Shown here piece by piece: positions 8,398-16,394 of a stretch of 30,183 nucleotides of DNA. The stretch lies in the NCBI GenBank assembly GCA_028869395.1, contig JAGWSE010000161.1, positions 1-30,183 of the forward strand. Direction: 5' to 3'. Origin of the DNA: Alphaproteobacteria bacterium. Lineage in GTDB: Bacteria > Pseudomonadota > Alphaproteobacteria > Caulobacterales > Caulobacteraceae. Numbering within the stretch: position 1 is the stretch's first letter; every line of letters starts with the position of its first letter. Under the pieces are notes generated by a model. That model saw only the letters and a list, made by a program, of their open reading frames with translations. It searched no databases and was not told the origin of the DNA. The position numbers and the translations under genes are program-made.

Positions 8398-8691
8398 GCT
8401 CTCCTGCAGGGTCCGATCGGCGGCGAAGCGAGGCTTCGGCGTCCGACGAATTCGAATGAAAACAAGCGGGCACTGACTTGCGCGGGGACACCTCGCGCCC
8501 CCTTGCGCAGCTGCAACGGCCCAGCTTCGCGGTTTCAGCCCCAAGGGCGCGCGAAGCGGCCTGGTCAATTCCGCGGAAACCTTGTCTGGCCGTGGCGAGG
8601 ATCTCTCCAGGCCGCGCCCGTCATCTCCGCATCCTGTGCTCCCCGTCACGGCGCGGCGCGGCTAAAGTGCCGCCGAACTCAGGAGATCTGC

Positions 8692-9924
8692 ATGCGAACC
8701 CCGCTTCCCAGGACCGGCGCAGATTGGCCCCAGGTCAGGGCGCGCATGGCCGAGTACGCGAGCGGCGACGTCCGGTGGCGCGAGGGCAAGACCGCAGTCT
8801 ACGTGTTCAACGCCGGCCCCGAGATCGAGCGCGTGCAGAAGGAAGCCTACGCGCTCTTTCAGTCCGAGAACGGCCTCGGCCCCGCCGCCTTCCCCAGCCT
8901 CAAGCGCATGGAGGAAGAGGTCGTGGGCTTCGGGCTCGAACTGCTGCACGCCCCGGCCGAAGCCTCGGGCGCGATCACCGCCGGCGGCACCGATTCCATC
9001 ACCATGGCGCTGAAGGCCGCCCGCGACTTCGCCCGCAAGGCCCGCGGCCTGAAGGGCCCGCTCAATATCGTCATCCCTCGCTCCGCGCACCCGGCCTTCG
9101 ACAAGGCCGCAGCCCTGATGGAGATCGAGGTCCGGCGCACGCCCCTGCGCGACTTCCTGGCCGACCCCGCCGCGATGGGCGACGCCGCCGACGAATCCAC
9201 CGTGATGATCGTCGGCTCCGCTCCCTGCTTCCCGTACGGCCTGATCGATCCGATCGCGGCGCTGTCGGAGCTGGCGCTCGCCCGCGACCTGTGGCTGCAC
9301 GTGGACGCCTGCGTGGGCGGCTACCTCGCCCCCTTTGTCCGCATGAACGGCGAAGGCATCGCGCCGTTCGACTTCGAGCTGCCGGGCGTGCGCTCCATGT
9401 CGGCCGACCTGCACAAGTACGGCTACGCCGCCAAGGGCGCCTCGACAGTCCTCTTCCGCTCCGCCGATCTGCAGGCCTTCATGGTGTTCGATTTCAAGGA
9501 CTGGCCGGGTGGCCGGATGGCCACGCCCACCCTGGCCGGCACCCGCCCTGGCGGCGCGATCGCCGCGGCCTGGGCGGTGATGAACGTGCTGGGCGTGGCG
9601 GGCTACCGCGAGAAGCAGGGGCAGGTGACCGCGGCGCGCAAGCGCATCCAGGCCGGCGTCGAAGGGCTCGGCTTCCGGGTCATGGGCGCACCCCAGCTTG
9701 GCCTCCTGGCCTTCACCCGCGACGACGTCGACTCGCTGGGGGTCTGGGCGAAGCTCCGAGAACGCGGCTGGTTCACCAGCGTGACCACCGAGCCGCGGGG
9801 CCTGCACCTGATGCTCTCGCCGGTGCACGCAGAGGTGGCGGAAACCTACCTCGCCGACCTCGCCTGGGCGCTCGACGCGGTTCGCGCGACCGCGACGCAT
9901 GCGGTGGAAGCGCGTTATTCCTGA
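8692..9924 (+). CDS. PLP-dependent group II decarboxylase-fold enzyme, sphingosine-1-phosphate lyase-like
   Basis: This 410-aa enzyme has the fold-type I layout of the glutamate decarboxylase/sphingosine-1-phosphate lyase group. GGTDSITMALKAAR binds the PLP phosphate, LWLHVDACVGGYLAPF carries the PLP Asp, and SADLHKYGYAAKGAS contains the Schiff-base Lys242. The KYGYA-KG motif is closer to sphingosine-phosphate lyases than to amino acid decarboxylases. Those lyases cleave phosphorylated long-chain bases to an aldehyde and phosphoethanolamine. Caulobacteraceae are known to make sphingolipids, so a role in their turnover is reasonable inference; an amino acid decarboxylase remains possible. The ATG at 8692 follows AGGAGA at 8681-8686. 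The 294 bp upstream separate it from the divergent RTX pseudogene and hold no other gene. Confidence 0.8.
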   Translation: MRTPLPRTGADWPQVRARMAEYASGDVRWREGKTAVYVFNAGPEIERVQKEAYALFQSENGLGPAAFPSLKRMEEEVVGFGLELLHAPAEASGAITAGGTDSITMALKAARDFARKARGLKGPLNIVIPRSAHPAFDKAAALMEIEVRRTPLRDFLADPAAMGDAADESTVMIVGSAPCFPYGLIDPIAALSELALARDLWLHVDACVGGYLAPFVRMNGEGIAPFDFELPGVRSMSADLHKYGYAAKGASTVLFRSADLQAFMVFDFKDWPGGRMATPTLAGTRPGGAIAAAWAVMNVLGVAGYREKQGQVTAARKRIQAGVEGLGFRVMGAPQLGLLAFTRDDVDSLGVWAKLRERGWFTSVTTEPRGLHLMLSPVHAEVAETYLADLAWALDAVRATATHAVEARYS

Positions 9925-9983
9925 GCCGAACTGGCCCGTCGCGCGTTGACGCTGGTGAGGTCCATCGGGGCTAGAGGCCGAAC

Positions 9984-11000
9984 GTGAGCGACACGAGCCA
10001 ACTGGAGCCGCCCCCGGCCGCCTCCCCGACAGAAGTCCGCCCCGAATTCGAAGCCGCGTTCTTCGGCGCGCCCACACCCATGCTGCTGATCGCGGTCGAT
10101 CCGCCGCGCTTCACCATGACCGCGGTCAACCGAGCTCACGCCACGGCCTTTCGTACTACGCCGGAAGCCCTCTCGGGGCGCGGGCTTTTCGAGGTGTTCC
10201 CGGCGGCGCCAGAGCCGCGCATGGCGGCGTTTGTCGAGACCATCCGAAGCTCCCTCGACCGGGTCATCGCCACCCGGCGGGGCGAGGTGATGCCGGTTCA
10301 GGCATACGCCACCCGGGGTCTCGATGAGCGGTTCTGGAGCGCCACGCTCACGCCGATCTTCGGCCCCGACGGCGCGGTGAGCCACGTTCTGTCGATCTCG
10401 CGCGATGTGACAGCCGAGGTGAATGAGCGCCAGGCCAGCGAGGCGCGCGCGCTGCTCATGCGCGAGGTCGATCATCGGGCGCGCAACGCGCTCACGGTGG
10501 TGCAGGCGATCGTGCGACTGACCACCGCGCGCAGCCTCGACGCCTTCAAGCAGGTGGTTCAGGGCCGGGTCGAGGCGCTGGCGCGGGCCCAGACCTCGCT
10601 CGCCCGCCGCAAGTGGGAGGGCGCCGCCCTCGACGAGGTGCTCGAGGCGGAGCTGGCGGCCATCGCCCTGCCGCGCGCGTGGCGCCTTTCCGGTCCGCCG
10701 ATCCTGCTCCCGCCCGAGAAGGTGCAGGCGATGAGCATGATCCTGCACGAACTCGCCACCAACGCCGCCAAGTACGGCGCCTTCAGCATGCCGGAAGGCA
10801 CGGTCTCGGTGACCTGGAGCGTCGAGGCCGGCGACCTCAACCTCGTCTGGCGCGAAACCGGAGGTCCAGTGGTTCAGGCGCCGGCGCGGATGGGCTTCGG
10901 CTCACGGCTGATCCGTCAGCTGACGCGGCAACTGGGCGGCGGCATCCGCAAGCACTGGCTCCCCGAAGGGGTAGTCGTCGATTTGACCGCACCGCTCTAG
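9984..11000 (+). CDS. PAS-domain sensor histidine kinase, HWE family
   Basis: This 338-aa protein has no membrane segments and is therefore cytoplasmic. Residues ~20-145 form a PAS sensor domain (FFGAPTPMLLIAVDPP, LFEVFPAAPEPRM, ATLTPIFGPDGAVSHVLSISRDVT). The H-box REVDHRARNALTVVQAI has the phospho-acceptor His164. The N-box MILHELATNAAKYGA and the WRETGGP segment are typical of HWE/HisKA_2 kinases, which lack the usual F-box arrangement. Kinases of this group often feed the alphaproteobacterial general stress response. No response regulator is adjacent, so the partner is elsewhere. The GTG start at 9984 is weakly supported; homologous length fits. Its TAG overlaps the TAG of the converging dehydrogenase gene. 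Confidence 0.9.
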   Translation: MSDTSQLEPPPAASPTEVRPEFEAAFFGAPTPMLLIAVDPPRFTMTAVNRAHATAFRTTPEALSGRGLFEVFPAAPEPRMAAFVETIRSSLDRVIATRRGEVMPVQAYATRGLDERFWSATLTPIFGPDGAVSHVLSISRDVTAEVNERQASEARALLMREVDHRARNALTVVQAIVRLTTARSLDAFKQVVQGRVEALARAQTSLARRKWEGAALDEVLEAELAAIALPRAWRLSGPPILLPPEKVQAMSMILHELATNAAKYGAFSMPEGTVSVTWSVEAGDLNLVWRETGGPVVQAPARMGFGSRLIRQLTRQLGGGIRKHWLPEGVVVDLTAPL

Positions 11001-12172
11001 GGCTTCAGCACGACCTTCACGCACCCGTCTTTCTTCTCGCGGAACTTGCGGTACATCTCCGGCGCGCGGCCCAGGGGGACCGTATCGGTGATGATGAAGG
11101 TCGGATCGATCTCGCCCTCCTCGATCCTCCGCAGCAGGTCGTCTGCATATTTCTTCACGTGCGTCTGGCCGGTGCGGATGGTGAGCGCCTTGTTCATCAG
11201 CGCGCCCATTGGAATCGAGTTCGAGAGTCCGCCGTAAACCCCCGGAATCGACACGGTCCCCCCGGCCTTGCACGCCATGATCGCCTCACGCAGCGCGATC
11301 GGGCGCTCGGTCTCGAGCTTCAGCGCCGTCTGCACGCGGTCGATCAACTCCAGCACCTTGGTGGGTCCGTGCGCCTCGATTCCCACCGCGTCGATACACT
11401 TCTCCGGACCGTGGCCGTCGGTCACCTCTTTCAGCGTCTGGATCACATTGGCCCGGCTGCGGTCGATGATCTCCGCGCCCTGGCGACGCGCCATCTCCAG
11501 CCGCTCGGGCACGTCGTCGATGGCGATGACCCGCTTCGCCCCAAGCTTCATCGCCGCCAGGATGGCGAATTGGGCGACGGGACCGCAGCCCCATACCGCC
11601 ACCGTGTCCTCCGGCTCGATATCGGCCTGCGCCGCCGCCTGCCAGCCGGTCGGCAGGATGTCGGAGAGGAACAGGTACTTCTCGTCCTCGCCCGTCTTCG
11701 GGATCTTGATGACCGTCGTGGCCGCCCACGGCACACGCATGTACTCGGCCTGTCCGCCCGCATAGCCGCCGGTGATGTGCGAGTAGCCAAACAGACCGGC
11801 TGTCGTGTCGCCGAAGAAGGCCTTGGACAGGTCGGCGTTGCGGTTCGTGCGCTGGCAGAGCGAGAAATTGTGCTTTCGGCACTGCTCGCACTCGCCGCAC
11901 ACCATCTGGAACGGCACGACCACGCGGTCGCCCACCTTTAGGCCCTGGGCCTTGGCCTCCGCTCCCACCTCGACCACCTCGCCCATCGGCTCATGCCCCA
12001 GCACGTCGCCCAGCATCATGGTCGGCACGAACCCGTTCATGAGGTGGAGGTCCGAGCCGCAGATGCAGGTCGAGGTGACGCGGATGATGGCATCCTTCGG
12101 ATCCTCGATCTTCGGATCCGGCACCTCCTCGCAGCGGATGTCCTTCTTGCCCTGCCAGCAGATCGCTTTCAT
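10997..12172 (-). CDS. Zinc-dependent alcohol dehydrogenase (MDR superfamily; formaldehyde dehydrogenase-like)
   Basis: This is a 391-aa medium-chain dehydrogenase. The catalytic zinc ligands are visible as Cys38 (CICGSDLH) and the GHE motif at 59-61. The structural zinc cysteines 92, 95, 98 and 106 lie in CGECEQCRKHNFSLC. The nucleotide-binding loop VWGCGPVAQFAILAAMKLGA and a following acidic residue (AIDD) suggest NAD(H). The subgroup resembles glutathione-independent formaldehyde dehydrogenase and related threonine/glucose dehydrogenases; the substrate is not determinable. The ATG at 12172 follows GGGAG. It lies 12 bp after the small membrane-protein gene and is the last gene of the SDR-membrane protein-ADH operon. 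It shares a CTAG with the stop of the opposite-strand kinase gene. Confidence 0.93.
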   Translation of the reverse strand: MKAICWQGKKDIRCEEVPDPKIEDPKDAIIRVTSTCICGSDLHLMNGFVPTMMLGDVLGHEPMGEVVEVGAEAKAQGLKVGDRVVVPFQMVCGECEQCRKHNFSLCQRTNRNADLSKAFFGDTTAGLFGYSHITGGYAGGQAEYMRVPWAATTVIKIPKTGEDEKYLFLSDILPTGWQAAAQADIEPEDTVAVWGCGPVAQFAILAAMKLGAKRVIAIDDVPERLEMARRQGAEIIDRSRANVIQTLKEVTDGHGPEKCIDAVGIEAHGPTKVLELIDRVQTALKLETERPIALREAIMACKAGGTVSIPGVYGGLSNSIPMGALMNKALTIRTGQTHVKKYADDLLRRIEEGEIDPTFIITDTVPLGRAPEMYRKFREKKDGCVKVVLKP

Positions 12173-12184
12173 CGTCCGGACTCC

Positions 12185-12793
12185 CTACGCGCAGTTCCGC
12201 TTCACATTGGTCATCCGCATCGCGGTGATGACGTCCAGCGCGGTGACGCCCAGCACGAAGGCGAGCGCCGCCTTGGCGCCGCCGCGCGAGCGGTTCTTCG
12301 GATTGTCCAGCGCCTTCAGGACCGCGATGTCGAAGGCGTCGCCGGCCACCCGCGCCCAAAGCACCTCCGACTTCGTGGGATCGCCCGCCAGCGCATATCC
12401 GGTGGCCAGCTCACGCAGTCCGAACAGCGCCTGCACCAGAGGCGCCGGAGCCGTGACCCCCAGCGCCCTTCGGACGCTGTTCGGGAACATCACGCCCCAG
12501 ATCCCCAGTCCGATGGCGGTCATGCCGATGTTCATCGACAGCGTCGGGCTGATCGCCGGTCTGGCGCGAACCCGATCTGTCGCCAGCTTCATCTCTTTCG
12601 AGAGGGTCGGCACGGTGACGCGCGGTGAGCGCGCCATGCGCTGCAGCCGGTCCATTGGCTTCAACGGCACCTTGTCGGTCACCTTGGCGACGGCCGTGTT
12701 GGTGACCCGCGAGGCGGTCTCCTTCACCCGCGACAGCGCGGAGGTGAAATCCTTCGTGCGCCCGTCCGGGCGGCCCTGTTCGGCTATGCTCAT
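12185..12793 (-). CDS. Small membrane protein, similar to the membrane part of 'cyclase/dehydrase' proteins
   Basis: This 202-aa protein has a basic, Ser/Thr-rich soluble N-terminus (residues 1-80). It is followed by about four hydrophobic segments near 84-103, 118-136, 146-160 and 174-192. The pattern RRALGVTAPAPLVQALFGLRELATGY...RVAGDAFDIAVL recalls the GxRE...RVxGDxxDLA arrangement of small alphaproteobacterial membrane proteins. Those proteins are often fused or linked to SRPBCC 'cyclase/dehydrase' domains. No catalytic function is evident. The ATG at 12793 follows GGGAGC. It lies between an SDR gene (96 bp upstream) and a Zn-ADH gene (12 bp downstream), so the three are probably one transcript. 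Confidence 0.7.
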   Translation of the reverse strand: MSIAEQGRPDGRTKDFTSALSRVKETASRVTNTAVAKVTDKVPLKPMDRLQRMARSPRVTVPTLSKEMKLATDRVRARPAISPTLSMNIGMTAIGLGIWGVMFPNSVRRALGVTAPAPLVQALFGLRELATGYALAGDPTKSEVLWARVAGDAFDIAVLKALDNPKNRSRGGAKAALAFVLGVTALDVITAMRMTNVKRNCA

Positions 12794-12889
12794 GCGAAGC
12801 TCCCGCGACGCCCCCGACGCCGCTCCAAGCCGAGGCCGGCGAGGATTGTTCCGGGGGCGACCTGATTTGATCGGCGGCTGAGGCGGCCT

Positions 12890-13699
12890 CTAGTCCTGGC
12901 CGGAAGTCGGATTCTGGTCGCCCGTTCCCGGAGCGGCTTCCTTGCGGTGCATCTCGGCCAGTGCGCTCTGCGGGGTCACCGCCGCCATGGTCGCCCGGAA
13001 CTTGTTCTTCAGGCCCGACACCACGTCGCCTTCGCCCTTCATCATCGAGTCGTAACCCACCTTGGCGACCTTGGCCGGATCCTCCTTCTTCTCCTGGCCG
13101 ATCTTGGTGTCCTGCAGACCGGCCCGCTCGAAAAAGTCGGTGTCGGTCGCGCCCGGCATCAGACAGGTGACCGTCACGCCGGAGTCCTTCAACTCATTGC
13201 GCAGCGCGAACGAGAAGCTGTCGATGAACGCCTTGGTGCCGTTGTAGACCGCCTGGAACGCGCCCGGCATGAGCCCTGCGATCGAGCCGGTGAACAGGAC
13301 GCGGCCCCTGCCGCGGTCGCGCATACGACCGACCACCTTCTGGACCAGATAGAGCGTGCCCACGACGTTGGTGTTGATGACGTGGATCCAGTCGTCGAGC
13401 CGCTCGTCCAGGAAGGCGTGGCCGAGCCCGTTACCGGCATTGGCCATCAGCACGTCCACCGGCCGCTCGCCGATCTTGTCGATGAGCTGGTCCACGCCGC
13501 CACGTTCGGCGAGGTCCACCTGCAGGTGCTCGACCTTTACGCCCATCTTCCGGAACGCGTCCGCCGCCTCGACGATCTCCGGCCGGTCGGCCGCGATGAC
13601 GAGGTCGTGGCCGTTCTCGGCGCACAGCTTGGCGAGTTCGTAGCCGATACCGGACGAGGCGCCGGTGACCACGGCGAGCGGGCGAAGGTCTTCTGACAT
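12890..13699 (-). CDS. Short-chain dehydrogenase/reductase (SDR)
   Basis: This 269-aa classical SDR has the cofactor motif TGASSGIG (residues 12-19), the NAG motif at 87-89, and the catalytic set Ser139, Tyr152 and Lys156 (YNGTK). The basic-residue pattern after the second strand is not strong (AADRPE), leaving NAD or NADP open. The C-terminal tail after residue 245 is polar and probably disordered. Its substrate is unknown. It is the first gene of a three-gene minus-strand operon and has a candidate general-stress promoter (13742-13767) about 43 bp before its ATG. That context suggests a stress-protective reductase, by inference. Confidence 0.9.
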   Translation of the reverse strand: MSEDLRPLAVVTGASSGIGYELAKLCAENGHDLVIAADRPEIVEAADAFRKMGVKVEHLQVDLAERGGVDQLIDKIGERPVDVLMANAGNGLGHAFLDERLDDWIHVINTNVVGTLYLVQKVVGRMRDRGRGRVLFTGSIAGLMPGAFQAVYNGTKAFIDSFSFALRNELKDSGVTVTCLMPGATDTDFFERAGLQDTKIGQEKKEDPAKVAKVGYDSMMKGEGDVVSGLKNKFRATMAAVTPQSALAEMHRKEAAPGTGDQNPTSGQD

Positions 13700-13741
13700 G
13701 GCGGGGATCCCTGGGCAGGTTTCCTGGGTGGAAGCCCGCCC

Positions 13742-13767
13742 AACCGGCCGCCCGGGGCGGCGGTTCC
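13742..13767 (-). promoter_or_regulatory. Candidate EcfG (sigma-T) general-stress promoter
   Basis: Read on the minus strand, GGAAC (13767-13763) is followed by exactly 17 bases and GGTT (13745-13742). The known alphaproteobacterial general-stress sigma consensus is GGAAC-N16/17-CGTT, so only one position differs. It lies in the 78-bp gap between the end of the M20 gene and the SDR start, leaving a leader of about 35 nt. The spacer is part of a GC-rich near-palindrome. No equally good copy was found upstream of the other genes by eye. Confidence 0.55.
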
Positions 13768-13777
13768 CCGAGTTCGC

Positions 13778-14992
13778 CTATGGCGCCTCGAAGCCGTCGC
13801 GCAGGAACGCTTCGGCCATGCCGCAATGCATGGCGACGCCGCGCGCCATGGCGCGCTCGTCCAGCACCATCCGGTTGGAGTGCAGCGCGCAGCAGGTGCG
13901 GAAGTCGCCCCCCTCCGGCGTGGCGCCCAGGAAGACCATGGCGCCGGGGACCTTCTGCAGCACGTAGGCGAAGTCCTCGGCGCCCATCACGGGCGCCGGC
14001 AGGTTGCGGAACGCCTCAGCCCCGAACAACCCGCCCGCCACGCGTCCGGCGAGGTCGACGGCGCGGGCGTCGCAGACCGTCACCGGGAATCCGGGCGTCA
14101 GCGTCACGTCCGCTTCTGCCCGGTGGGCGCGGGCGATGTTGGTCGCCAGCCGCTCGATCCCGGCATGCGCCAGCTCGCGCGAGCGCTCCGAGAACGAGCG
14201 GATCGTGCCCTCGATCACCGCCTGCTCCGGGATCACGTTGTTTGTGGTGCCCGCCTCGATCCGCCCGACCGTGACCACGACGGGGTCGAAGGCCGGCACC
14301 GTGCGCGTGACCATGGCCTGGATCGCGGTCACGATTTCGCAGGCGGTCGGGATCGGATCCAATGCGTCGTGCGGCTGAGAGGCGTGTCCGCCCTGGCCGT
14401 TGACGATGATCTCGAACCGGTCGGCCGCCGCCAGCAGCGGCCCCGGCCGGCTGCCGAAGGCGCCGAGCGGCGCATTGGGGGTGACGTGCAGGGCGAACGC
14501 GGCATCCGGCAGCGGATCGAGCAGCCCGTCGTCGATCATGTGCCGCGCGCCGTGGAAACCCTCCTCGCCCGGCTGGAACATGAAGACCACCGTGCCCGCG
14601 AGCGCCTCGCGACGCGCGCTGAGCGCCTTGGCCGCGCCCACGAGCATGGCCACGTGGGTGTCGTGGCCGCAGGCGTGCATGGCCCCCGACACGCGCGAGG
14701 TGAAGGCCAGCCCCGTCTCCTCCTGCAACGGCAGGGCGTCCATGTCGCCGCGCAGGAGCACGGTGCGTCCGTTCGCCGGGCCATTCAGCACCGCCACGAA
14801 GCCCGACGTGGAAGGTCCCTCGCGGATCTCCAGCGGCAGGCCCGCCAAAGCCGCCTTGGCCTTGGCCGTCGTCTTCGGCGTGTCCAGCCCCAGCTCCGGC
14901 TCGGCATGGATCGCGCGGCGCAGCTCTATGAGCTCCGGCAGCAGCGCCTCGCCGGCGGCGGCCCAGTGGTCGGAAAGCGGGAGTTCGGTCAT
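13778..14992 (-). CDS. M20-family amidohydrolase (hippurate/N-acyl-amino-acid hydrolase type)
   Basis: This 404-aa protein is a soluble metallo-amidohydrolase that removes acyl groups from N-acylated amino acids or similar amides. Metal and catalytic motifs are in order: the RRAIHAEPELG start typical of the HipO/AmhX subgroup, RGDMDALP at 81-88, CGHDTH at 108-113 (Cys108, His110, Asp111), and GEEGFHGAR at 142-150 with the Glu pair. A later VMGAEDFAYVLQ supplies the last metal ligand region. The ATG at 14992 follows CCGGAGG. No signal peptide is present. It is upstream of the SDR operon on the same strand, but the intervening 78 bp carry a promoter candidate, so they are likely separate units. 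Confidence 0.93.
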   Translation of the reverse strand: MTELPLSDHWAAAGEALLPELIELRRAIHAEPELGLDTPKTTAKAKAALAGLPLEIREGPSTSGFVAVLNGPANGRTVLLRGDMDALPLQEETGLAFTSRVSGAMHACGHDTHVAMLVGAAKALSARREALAGTVVFMFQPGEEGFHGARHMIDDGLLDPLPDAAFALHVTPNAPLGAFGSRPGPLLAAADRFEIIVNGQGGHASQPHDALDPIPTACEIVTAIQAMVTRTVPAFDPVVVTVGRIEAGTTNNVIPEQAVIEGTIRSFSERSRELAHAGIERLATNIARAHRAEADVTLTPGFPVTVCDARAVDLAGRVAGGLFGAEAFRNLPAPVMGAEDFAYVLQKVPGAMVFLGATPEGGDFRTCCALHSNRMVLDERAMARGVAMHCGMAEAFLRDGFEAP

Positions 14993-15076
14993 GGCGGCCT
15001 CCGGAAAGGGCGGCCACGTTGGCCCGAGGCGGCTGGCGTTACAATCCCCCGCCGGCGCTTCGACGCGGCTCCGGAC

Positions 15077-15283
15077 CTACCCGCGCGAGGTCGCCGGCTG
15101 GTCATCGTCGCACGCGACGTCGCCGAGCTTCTCGAGCCCTTGCCACAGCTCGACGGTTGGGTGGCCCCCGTCGCATAGCTCGCTGGCCTTGCGCCGGGCC
15201 TCCTGCAGGTCCTTGGCCTCGATCCAGTCGCCCCAGGTGATCCTGCCGGCAGGATTGAGAAGATAGGCGCGGAACGTAGCCAT
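15077..15283 (-). CDS. Small protein of unknown function (68 aa)
   Basis: The peptide starts MATFRAYLLNPAGRITWGDWIEAKDLQEARRKASELCDG and ends in an acidic/Thr-Ser tail; only the first part looks folded (a beta-hairpin plus one helix). This pattern, FRAYLL-PAGRI...W-EA-D-EAR--A--LC, is one I associate with very common short hypothetical proteins in Caulobacterales, with no known function. A longer open frame extends upstream to 16231, but it runs antisense through the uracil-DNA glycosylase gene and has no coding character there. The ATG at 15283 is therefore chosen. It is divergent from the glycosylase gene. Confidence 0.65.
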   Translation of the reverse strand: MATFRAYLLNPAGRITWGDWIEAKDLQEARRKASELCDGGHPTVELWQGLEKLGDVACDDDQPATSRG

Positions 15284-15514
15284 GGCGAAAGTCCGGACAG
15301 ACGGGAAGCTGCTTCGTGGCATGTAGGACCTGCCTGGCCTCCCGAAAGCCGGTTGGTCGGCGGCGCGTCGGCAGAGCTTCCATTGGTCGCACGGACCGAC
15401 GCAGCTGCGTCTCCCGCCGGGCCGCCCGCGATCCCACGCGGCGCCTTCGCCTGCGCCCCGCCAGGTTTCGATCCGGTCTTTCGCCGGTGGGAGCGGAGAC
15501 GCTACAGTCGATCC

Positions 15515-16330
15515 GTGACGACGCCCTCGCCGACAGCCGCCGTGGAGAGCCTGCTCGCCTTCTGGGCGGACGCCGGGGTCGACGGTCTGTTGCTCGACGA
15601 ACCCGTCGATCGCATCGAAGCGGGCAGGATCGCCCCTCCGCAAGCCCCGGTTCGCAAGGTCGCCCCACCGGTCCTCCAGACGCCGGCGCGCAGCCAGCCC
15701 GAACTTTCCGGCGCGGTCGCGGAGGCGCAGGCCCGGGCCGCCGAGGCCTCCGACCTCGAGGCGCTCGCCGCCGCCATTGCGGCCTTCGATGGTTGTGCGC
15801 TCAAGTTCGAAGGCGCCGCCCGCCAGTCCGTCTTCGCGCGTGGCCGGCCCGACGCGCCAGTCATGGTGATCGGCGAAGGCCCGGGGGCCGAGGAAGACGC
15901 CAAGGGGCTCCCCTTCGTCGGCCGCGCGGGTCAGCTCCTCGACCGGATGCTGGCGGCCGCGGGAATCTCCGAGCGGGTGCTGATCACCAACACGGTCTTC
16001 TGGCGTCCGCCCGGCAACCGCACGCCCACGACCGCCGAGCAGACGATCTGCGCCCCCTTCCTCGAGCGCGCCATTGCGCTCGTTCAGCCGAAGTTGCTGC
16101 TGCTGGTGGGCGGAGCCTCGGCCAAGGCGATGCTCAAGCGAGAGGAGGGAATTCTCTCTCTTCGAGGACGTTGGTTCGAATGGCGTTCCGGCGATGGCGG
16201 TCTCGAAGTTCCCGCCCTTCCCACCCTGCATCCCGCCTTCCTCTTGCGCCAGCCTGCGGCGAAGAAGCGCGCTTGGCTGGACCTCCTGACGCTCACGGAA
16301 AGGCTTGATCGTCCGGAACGGCGCAGCTAG
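15515..16330 (+). CDS. Uracil-DNA glycosylase family protein (family 4-like)
   Basis: This 271-aa protein belongs to the uracil-DNA glycosylase superfamily, which excises uracil (or related lesions) from DNA for base-excision repair. After an N-terminal extension of about 80 residues, the active-site motif GEGPGAEEDAKGLPFVGRAGQLLD is clear (about residues 118-141), as are NTVFWRPPGNRTPT and the late TLHPAFLLR motif. Family-4 enzymes bind 4Fe-4S through four cysteines. Here only Cys94 and Cys179 remain at ligand-like places: the K-C-RPP cysteine is Trp163 and the C-x2-C pair is single. The start is GTG at 15515, because upstream in-frame codons lack the family character. It lies 64 bp before the lytic transglycosylase gene. 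Confidence 0.88.
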   Translation: MTTPSPTAAVESLLAFWADAGVDGLLLDEPVDRIEAGRIAPPQAPVRKVAPPVLQTPARSQPELSGAVAEAQARAAEASDLEALAAAIAAFDGCALKFEGAARQSVFARGRPDAPVMVIGEGPGAEEDAKGLPFVGRAGQLLDRMLAAAGISERVLITNTVFWRPPGNRTPTTAEQTICAPFLERAIALVQPKLLLLVGGASAKAMLKREEGILSLRGRWFEWRSGDGGLEVPALPTLHPAFLLRQPAAKKRAWLDLLTLTERLDRPERRS

Positions 16331-16394
16331 CCCTAGGGGCGGGGACGCAACTTAGGGCCGCACCGCCTCGCGTTGGGGGGCTCGCGGAGACGGC

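Noticed and set aside
15284..16231. Long minus-strand open frame extending the 68-aa protein gene upstream
   Set aside because: It runs antisense through the uracil-DNA glycosylase gene, its product is Gly/Arg-rich without domain character, and only the last 68 codons look like a protein.
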